NCBI GenBank assembly: GCA_038087035.1 | Contig: CP051187.1 | Coordinates: 6,082,001-6,146,000 of the forward strand | DNA: 64,000 nucleotides | Direction: 5' to 3' | Source: Gloeotrichia echinulata CP02 | GTDB lineage: Bacteria; Cyanobacteriota; Cyanobacteriia; Cyanobacteriales; Nostocaceae | Shown: one piece after another, positions 58,990 to 64,000 of the stretch | How the letters are laid out: every line of letters starts with the position of its first letter | How positions within the stretch are numbered: the first letter of the stretch is position 1 | Made by a program: the position numbers and the translations under genes | The notes under the pieces: model-generated | Seen by the model: the letters and a program-made list of their open reading frames with translations, nothing else | Databases searched by the model: none | What the model was told of the DNA's origin: nothing

Positions 58990-59460
58990 TCAAACCTTCT
59001 TTTCGCGACTTTCGCGCCAAACCTCTACCATCCGTCCCCAATTAGTGCTGAACTCACTTGAACCCAGCAGACTACCGACTCTTTCCTCATCCCAAGAGGC
59101 GGAGAGAACCCCATAGGTTATCCCTAACACCCCCAAACCAAATAATCCCATGTTCACCAATAACACGGCGATGGGAGGTAGTTTGATGTCGGTATAGGTG
59201 GCTAGCAGATAACTAGCAACCAAGGTGGTAATACCTAAAGCCGTTGGTATGCCACAGAACCCAGCCACTCGTCGGATCATCCGCTGGCTGACCACCTGAG
59301 GAATGGCCATCTCTTGTTTAGAGAAAGGTGGCTGCTTGTCGGACTGTTTCCCAGATGTCTTTGCCGGTGCTGGTGGTTGAGTTGTCGCCTTTACTGGTTT
59401 TGGGCGCTTTTTGTTCGGTTCAAAAGGCAAGGGTCTGCGTTCAGATTCTTCAGCAGGCAT
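58990..59460 (-). CDS. PAM68 family photosystem II assembly protein
   Basis: The 156-residue membrane protein has a basic, proline-rich N-terminus of about 65 residues, then two transmembrane helices (GIPTALGITTLVASYLLATY and PIAVLLVNMGLFGLGVLGIT). The conserved end SASWDEERVGSLLGSSEF, NWGRMVEVWRESRE is diagnostic of PAM68, which acts in early photosystem II assembly with D1 and CP47 in plants and cyanobacteria. It lies 12 bp behind rpsO and is likely co-transcribed, a common cyanobacterial arrangement. Confidence 0.9.
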   Translation of the reverse strand: MPAEESERRPLPFEPNKKRPKPVKATTQPPAPAKTSGKQSDKQPPFSKQEMAIPQVVSQRMIRRVAGFCGIPTALGITTLVASYLLATYTDIKLPPIAVLLVNMGLFGLGVLGITYGVLSASWDEERVGSLLGSSEFSTNWGRMVEVWRESREKKV

Positions 59461-59472
59461 AAGCGGTAGTCC

Positions 59473-59742
59473 CTAACCACGAATCCCGAGGCGAGCAATC
59501 AAAGCTTGATATTTTTCCCGGCTATCCTGCTGGATATAGGATAGCAGACGTTTGCGCTGACCAATCAGCTTCAACAATCCCCTGCGGGAAGAATGGTCTT
59601 TTTTATTCGCCTGGAGATGTTCGCTGAGGCGGTTAATGCGCTCAGTCAACATAGCAATTTGGACATCGGCCGAGCCGGTATCGGTTTCGTGAACTTGAAA
59701 GCTGGAAATTAGTTCTTGTTTCCGCTGTTGCGTCAGAGCCAT
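59473..59742 (-). CDS. rpsO: 30S ribosomal protein S15
   Basis: The 89-residue uS15 begins MALTQQRKQELISSFQVHET. The family signature is GSADVQIAMLTERINRLSEH followed by DHSSRRGLLKLIGQRKRLLS. It binds 16S rRNA in the platform. The frame extends 16 codons upstream, but ATG 59742 is the conserved start. It heads a small operon with the PAM68-like gene. A transposon tnpB ends 115 bp upstream of the start. Confidence 0.97.
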   Translation of the reverse strand: MALTQQRKQELISSFQVHETDTGSADVQIAMLTERINRLSEHLQANKKDHSSRRGLLKLIGQRKRLLSYIQQDSREKYQALIARLGIRG

Positions 59743-59857
59743 GATCGATTCAATTTGTAGTTTTTCTAAATTTATGCAGCAGTCACCCATAATATCACAG
59801 CCGATCCAAAAAAGCTAACAAATGCTAACAAATGTCTGCTTTTTCTTCCTGCAACGA

Positions 59858-60991
59858 CTAGGAAGTGTCGGCACTATCCAGTCCACAGGCTAACACGGTC
59901 AATCTGACCGCTTCTTTTCTTAAATTAATAGCAGCATTCAAATCTCTATTACACTCAAAACCGCAGTTATCACACTGGAACACTCTTTGAGACAGTGACA
60001 AAGATGATTTTTTCTCACCACAATTAGAGCAAGTTTTACTGCTAGGATAAAATCTATCCACAATGACTAATTTGCTTCCATATAGTTGAGTTTTGTATTC
60101 TAACTGACGACGAAACTCATAAAAACCCATATCAGCTATAGCTTTAGACAACTTACCATTAGCTAACATCCCTGATACATTTAAATCTTCTATCCCTATG
60201 ACTGCGTGGTTTTTGCTGATATAGGTGGTGATTTTATGTAATGTGTCTTTCCGAATGTTGGCTATTTTTTGGTGTAGTCTGGCTATTTTTATTTGGGCTT
60301 TTCTATAATTACTTGAACCCACTTGTTTATGTCGATTCAAGTATTGCATTTTTGCTAGTTTTTGCTCAGACTTCTTATAACTTTTTGCTCCATCAAATAC
60401 TTCTGTTGTTGATAATATTGCCAGATGATTTATACCTAAGTCAACTCCGACAAATTCTTCCTTTTTCGGGGTTTCGCTGGTTTCTAATTCTATTTTCCAG
60501 GAAATAAACCACTTATTAGCTTGTTTACTGATTGTGACTGATTTTGGTTTATATCCAAACGGTAAAATTTCATAGGTTTTCAACCACCCAATTACTGGAA
60601 CTCTTACCTTCTTATGGTCAATGTGAATTGCACCATCTAATGTAAAAGAATCATTTCTACCTTTTTTCTTGAAGTTGGGAAACCCTTTAACTTTGTTGAA
60701 AAAAGATTTAAAGGCATCTGACAAATATCTTAATGCGTACTGAGGAGCGCATTTTGATACTTCATAATACCAAGGATGGGTAGATTTAACTGCTGCTACT
60801 AACCATTTATGTAAATCTATGGCTGTAGGAAATTTAATTTTCTCGTCAGGGTTTGTCCGATTATGTATGAGTACCTGTTGACATAATGCTAAACCTTGAT
60901 TCCAAGCGTGTCTGGCTACTCCTGCGTGTTGTGCCAGTAGTAGACGTTGTTGCTTGTTTACCTTCAGTTGTGTCTTGAATCCTAGTATCAT
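59858..60991 (-). CDS. tnpB: Stand-alone TnpB, RNA-guided endonuclease
   Basis: The 377-residue compact TnpB has N-terminal LGFKTQLKVNKQQRLLLAQH, RuvC-I VGVDLGINHLA (Asp184), RuvC-II IGIEDLNVSGM (Glu268), zinc ribbon cysteines 321, 324, 340 and 343 (CSNCG, CDNCG) and RuvC-III CNRDLNAAINL (Asp350). All catalytic residues are intact. No tnpA is adjacent, so it cannot move by itself. It lies directly upstream of rpsO in the same direction. Its 3-prime guide-RNA scaffold must fit in the 115 bp before rpsO, or is truncated. Confidence 0.92.
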   Translation of the reverse strand: MILGFKTQLKVNKQQRLLLAQHAGVARHAWNQGLALCQQVLIHNRTNPDEKIKFPTAIDLHKWLVAAVKSTHPWYYEVSKCAPQYALRYLSDAFKSFFNKVKGFPNFKKKGRNDSFTLDGAIHIDHKKVRVPVIGWLKTYEILPFGYKPKSVTISKQANKWFISWKIELETSETPKKEEFVGVDLGINHLAILSTTEVFDGAKSYKKSEQKLAKMQYLNRHKQVGSSNYRKAQIKIARLHQKIANIRKDTLHKITTYISKNHAVIGIEDLNVSGMLANGKLSKAIADMGFYEFRRQLEYKTQLYGSKLVIVDRFYPSSKTCSNCGEKKSSLSLSQRVFQCDNCGFECNRDLNAAINLRKEAVRLTVLACGLDSADTS

Positions 60992-61303
60992 GATTGTATT
61001 TTACAGCCAAATGCCAAAGTAGTTACTCATAGCAGATGATTTGGCGTCGGAGCATAAGTGATTAATTGGTAGTAATTGTTAGCTTTTCAGCTACTGTTGA
61101 TTAACCCTCAAGCCTTGTGTAGAATCGGCTTCACTGTCAAATAACTAGCCCCTTCGGGATATAGAGGTAGGTCTGACCTGGGCGCAAGGCCTTGCGCCCC
61201 TACCGTTTGTGTGTTCACTTAACCGGATCTGATATTACCTACCAAACCATTATCAATGACAAATGACGACCAAAGCCTGTACTGTTTATTTGTGCCAAGC
61301 TAC
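60992..61303. other. Intergenic region with GGGCGCAAGGCC palindrome
   Basis: No gene. The palindrome GGGCGCAAGGCCTTGCGCCC lies at 61180-61200. The tnpB left border is presumably here but is not recognised. Confidence 0.6.
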
Positions 61304-61576
61304 TTACAAATAACTTAGATAGAACGAGATGCTCAAGGAAAATATGGCTAAAAGAACAGGAATGACGCTGCTAAATTCGAGTTTCTGCTTCTTGAGCATA
61401 TCTAAGCAAGATATGGGAATAATCAACGGCCAAAACATGATTGTGATCAAACACATGACAAAAGATAAAAATTTATCTTCTGGCTGAGAACTAGGATGGC
61501 GCAAGGAAAATATTAACCAATTGCTCAAAAAATAGCATGTCATTATTAGATAACTAATCACCAAAGTCAATTGCAT
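61304..61576 (-). CDS. Hypothetical small membrane protein
   Basis: The roughly 90-residue protein from ATG 61576 has three hydrophobic segments: residues 2-22 (LTLVISYLIMTCYFLSNWL), 42-58 (FVMCLITIMFWPLIIPI) and 72-89 (SVIPVLLAIFSLSISFYLS). A loop SLRHPSSQPEDKFLSF lies between the first two. I recognise no family. The frame extends six codons upstream to another ATG (61594). Confidence 0.6.
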   Translation of the reverse strand: MQLTLVISYLIMTCYFLSNWLIFSLRHPSSQPEDKFLSFVMCLITIMFWPLIIPISCLDMLKKQKLEFSSVIPVLLAIFSLSISFYLSYL

Positions 61577-61849
61577 GTGATTCACTGAAAACACTCCTTA
61601 AGTTGTATGAGGATTTACTGGCAATATTTTTATGTAAGTCTTACATAGTTTTATCTGGGGAAATTTATATATTTGAGTTGAGGGTTGACTGTGGCGATGG
61701 AAGATTTTTTTATCAGGCGGCTGATATCTTTAATAAATACGAGATTATAGAGATAGTTAGCAATAAAATAAATGTTAAGCAAAATTCCCAAGCACTGGTG
61801 AGGTACAGGAATCAAGAATTAACCATAGTAGGACGCACATGGATGCAGA

Positions 61850-61952
61850 TATAGCCGTTCCGAGTTGGATACAATAAAAAATCATATTGTGGGGCTTAGG
61901 GAACAGTGCCGTGTACCTACCAGTGTATTGGATTCCAGCGAGAACTGCTATA
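61850..61952. mobile_element. Diverged TATAGC-ended MITE-like element
   Basis: It begins TATAGCCGTTCCGAG and ends CGAGAACTGCTATA. The core is eroded. It overlaps the end of an 83-codon frame (61603-61854) that I do not accept as a gene. From here to 62301 nothing else is recognised. Confidence 0.65.
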
Positions 61953-62301
61953 AATTTGTACCCAGGTAAGGTAATAATATATGTAAAATTATTGACAGGC
62001 TTGATAGCCTGTATACAGTTGATCAAATTATTTAGGACTGCTATATCTGAAATTCAAACATATGAATAAACCTTACCTGTAACATCCTTTGATTGTGGTC
62101 TATATGAAAGTAAATAGCTGTAAAATCACAAACAAAAACCATCAAGGGTCAACGGATGACGCTTGATGGTAGAACTTGATAGGGATTGACCTAGTACAAG
62201 ATTTCGTAAGTTCGTATCTTGAGAAAATGAAATTTATCCCTTATAGTAGTGCTTTAGTGCTACTACAAAAATGAACGCTACCAAGTAATGAAAACCTGTA
62301 C

Positions 62302-62415
62302 TTAGTCTTGGGAATGATTTGGAGGGAAAAGGTAGGCGATCGCCGCGTAACCAGATACAGTTAGTAAACTAACCAATAATCCTGCCAGGAAAACAGTAGA
62401 CATTAGCAAAACCAT
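62302..62415 (-). CDS. Possible 37-residue single-helix membrane protein
   Basis: The frame MVLLMSTVFLAGLLVSLLTV followed by SGYAAIAYLFPPNHSQD is one transmembrane helix with a short polar tail, like the many small subunits of photosynthetic complexes, but it matches none that I can name. No clear Shine-Dalgarno is seen. A TTGACA box lies on the same strand near 62475. Upstream of it is the end of the histidine kinase gene. Confidence 0.45.
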   Translation of the reverse strand: MVLLMSTVFLAGLLVSLLTVSGYAAIAYLFPPNHSQD

Positions 62416-62505
62416 ATTGTCGTAATTTCAGACTAACAAGTGGATATGACAAAACTATGACTACCTTGTGTCAATCCTTTGTATATACACTGATTTTTAT
62501 TCGAT

Positions 62506-63603
62506 TTAAGCCAAAGGCAAGGAAAAGCGAAACGTACTACCAGATCCCTTCTCACTTTCTACCTGAATCTTACCACCTTGCAATTCCACCAACCGACAAG
62601 AGATAGTTAAACCAATACCTGTGCCACCAGATTGACGAGCGCGGGATTGGTCGGATCGCCAGAAGCGCTCAAATACATGGGGTAAATCCTCTGGGGCAAT
62701 ACCAATACCTGTATCAATAACTGCAATCCAGAGTTGATATGCTTCCGTCCAAACACGGATAGTAATTGAGCCTTGAATAGTGTAACGTACTGCATTACCA
62801 AGTAAATTTATCAGCACCTGTTCTGTGCGTTCCATATCGGCTGATACCATTGGCATTGGGGATGGACATTCTAAGCCCAGAACTGGGCCATCTTCTAAGA
62901 GCTGGTCGGTAAATTTTTCCACCAACGACTCTAACAAAGGACGCAAATTCACCCGCTGGATATTAATTGGGAGATAACCGGCTTCTGCTTTTGAAAGTTC
63001 TTGCAAATCATTTACTAAACGCTCTAAGCGCTTAGTTTCTTTTGCTAATCGCCGATAAATTTCCGCAGAAGGTTCAATTTCGCCATCAGCGAGTTCTTCT
63101 AAGTAACCACGAACAACTGTCAACGGTGTTCGTAGTTCATGAGTCATATCGCCAATTAGTTCCCGTCGTCGCGCTTCCACCCCTTCTAAACTTGCGGCCA
63201 TGCGGTTGAAACTAACACCTAATCGATTGAGTTCTGGAATGTCAGACATGGGTAGTCGTGCTTGAAGATTACCAGCAGCAAACTTTTGGGTGATTTGTTC
63301 CATTTCAGTCAACCGCAGCATGATCCGTTTGGATACCCAATAACTTAATCCTCCAGCAGCGGTTGTACCAACTATCACTGACCAGAGAGTGCTTCGTCGC
63401 CAAGCAGTTTCAAATCCTTCGACTAATTCAGTGCGGATATTAATTAAATCTAATCCTTCATTTTCTAGTCTTTGTAAATGCAAGACAAAAAGACGGGGAG
63501 AAGAGATTTTACTGATAATTACAAGACTAACCAATCCCACAATCATTACTACTAGGTGGGAGAATAATAAGCGCGATCGCAAGCCAATTTTCATCATGCT
63601 CAC
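62506..63603 (-). CDS. Sensor histidine kinase
   Basis: The 365-residue membrane kinase has transmembrane helix 1 (residues 12-31), a short extracytoplasmic loop, helix 2 (72-90), a HAMP domain (MLRLTEMEQITQKFAAGNLQ), the phosphoacceptor His155 in GDMTHELRTPLTVV, and an ATPase domain with N box LINLLGNAVRYT, G1 VIDTGIGIAPEDL and G2 SGGTGIGLTI. It resembles BaeS-type kinases. The GTG start overlaps the stop codon of the response regulator gene by 4 bases, so the two form a translationally coupled two-component system. The signal is unknown; the loop of about 40 residues is too short for a ligand-binding domain. Confidence 0.92.
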   Translation of the reverse strand: MSMMKIGLRSRLLFSHLVVMIVGLVSLVIISKISSPRLFVLHLQRLENEGLDLINIRTELVEGFETAWRRSTLWSVIVGTTAAGGLSYWVSKRIMLRLTEMEQITQKFAAGNLQARLPMSDIPELNRLGVSFNRMAASLEGVEARRRELIGDMTHELRTPLTVVRGYLEELADGEIEPSAEIYRRLAKETKRLERLVNDLQELSKAEAGYLPINIQRVNLRPLLESLVEKFTDQLLEDGPVLGLECPSPMPMVSADMERTEQVLINLLGNAVRYTIQGSITIRVWTEAYQLWIAVIDTGIGIAPEDLPHVFERFWRSDQSRARQSGGTGIGLTISCRLVELQGGKIQVESEKGSGSTFRFSLPLA

Positions 63604-64000
63604 ATCACCGGCGAATCTTCAAATTTATAGCCTACCCCAACAACGGTTTTAATAAAAGTGGGATTAGCCGGGTCTGGCTCAATTTTTTTCCGCAACCGGG
63701 CTACATGAGTATCCACCACGCGCTCATCTCCAAAAAAGTTATCGCCCCAAAGTTTATCAATTAACTGTGTACGGTTCCACACTCGACCAGGATGGCTGAC
63801 AAAGGTGCTTAATAAATTAAATTCTAAGGTAGTTAAATCCAAAATTTCTGGAGGTTGGGAATTTATTTGGCGGTTAGCAGTGCGCTGGTCTATATCTACT
63901 ATAAAATGTTGAGTACGATTCACCTGATATTGTCCCCCTTGACGGAGACTACGCCGCAACAAAGCCCGTACCCTAGCTACCAATTCTCTGGGGCTGAAGG
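63600..64000 (-). CDS. Response regulator, OmpR/PhoB family (5-prime end outside window)
   Basis: Partial gene running off the right edge. The visible 133 codons begin with the end of the receiver domain (FSPRELVARVRALLRR, the usual helix 5 and linker) and contain the winged-helix DNA-binding domain: LDLTTLEFNLLSTFVSHPGR, VWNRTQLIDKLWGD, ERVVDTHVARLRKKIEPDP and TVVGVGYKFE. It is the partner of the histidine kinase that follows it with a 4-base overlap. Confidence 0.93.
   Translation of the reverse strand, partial: FSPRELVARVRALLRRSLRQGGQYQVNRTQHFIVDIDQRTANRQINSQPPEILDLTTLEFNLLSTFVSHPGRVWNRTQLIDKLWGDNFFGDERVVDTHVARLRKKIEPDPANPTFIKTVVGVGYKFEDSPVM

Noticed and set aside
61603..61854. 83-codon plus-strand frame starting at TTG
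   Set aside because: Weak start, partly overlaps a MITE, and no family resemblance; kept out for lack of support.

Overview
The window is chromosomal DNA of a filamentous, probably heterocyst-forming (Nostocales-type) cyanobacterium. The direct evidence is photosynthesis genes (chlorophyll synthase, psbU, PAM68-like and BtpA-like assembly factors, a PucC-type transporter), frequent GCGATCGC (HIP1) octamers, many runs of 7-bp short tandem repeats between genes, and a small exported protein ending in HGSGTR that resembles the RGSGR-type regulators of heterocyst patterning. No rRNA, tRNA or CRISPR array was recognised.

Layout. 1-9 kb is a surface-polysaccharide region: a Wzt/Wzm-like ABC exporter, an operon for a UDP-diamino-uronic-acid type sugar (nucleotide-sugar dehydrogenase, Gfo/Idh/MocA oxidoreductase, hexapeptide acyltransferase) and a GumK-like glycosyltransferase. 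An orphan Imm1-like immunity gene and many small inverted-repeat elements lie among them. 9.4-12.3 kb is a tandem array of four Uma2-family (DUF820) putative nucleases with repeat-rich tails. 12.5-21.6 kb holds small conserved genes, a Get3/ArsA-like ATPase, chlG, a PIN toxin-antitoxin pair, a dehydrogenase, a ChaN-like protein and an inositol-monophosphatase-family enzyme. 21.7-27 kb is accessory: toxin-antitoxin modules, decayed copies of them, another Uma2 gene, a truncated restriction-like protein and a kinase/WD40 pseudogene. 27-34.8 kb carries a PucC-type transporter, duplicated DUF2887 (Rpn-like) genes with a deletion derivative, a TPR protein, an aldo/keto reductase, a decayed transposon end and a sixth Uma2 gene. 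35-46.8 kb is mostly housekeeping: DEAD-box helicase, rimO, btpA, a VKOR-DsbA fusion, a CHASE2-PAS-GGDEF protein, the PatX-like gene, nadB and psbU. 47.7-51.7 kb contains an IS607-type element next to an IS200/IS605-type element, both with tnpB, abutting a THxN-type PEP-CTERM gene. 53-64 kb holds tyrA, a pentapeptide-repeat protein, a DUF1517-like protein, a lipoprotein, a DAHP synthase, a PAM68-like gene, rpsO, a stand-alone tnpB and a two-component pair whose response regulator runs off the right edge.

The most striking feature is the density of small non-coding mobile elements. At least two families with CAATAC-type ends are flanked by perfect 10-bp target-site duplications at five places. 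Another family with TATAGC/GCTATA ends is nested inside one of them in a way that reveals a TA target. Families with unrelated ends share a palindromic core around GTAGGGGC/GCCCCTAC. These elements have supplied a gene's C-terminus, bounded truncated genes and accumulated in nearly every intergenic space. Three different TnpB lineages occur within 14 kb, and one carries the alternative catalytic glutamate typical of IS607/Fanzor-type nucleases.
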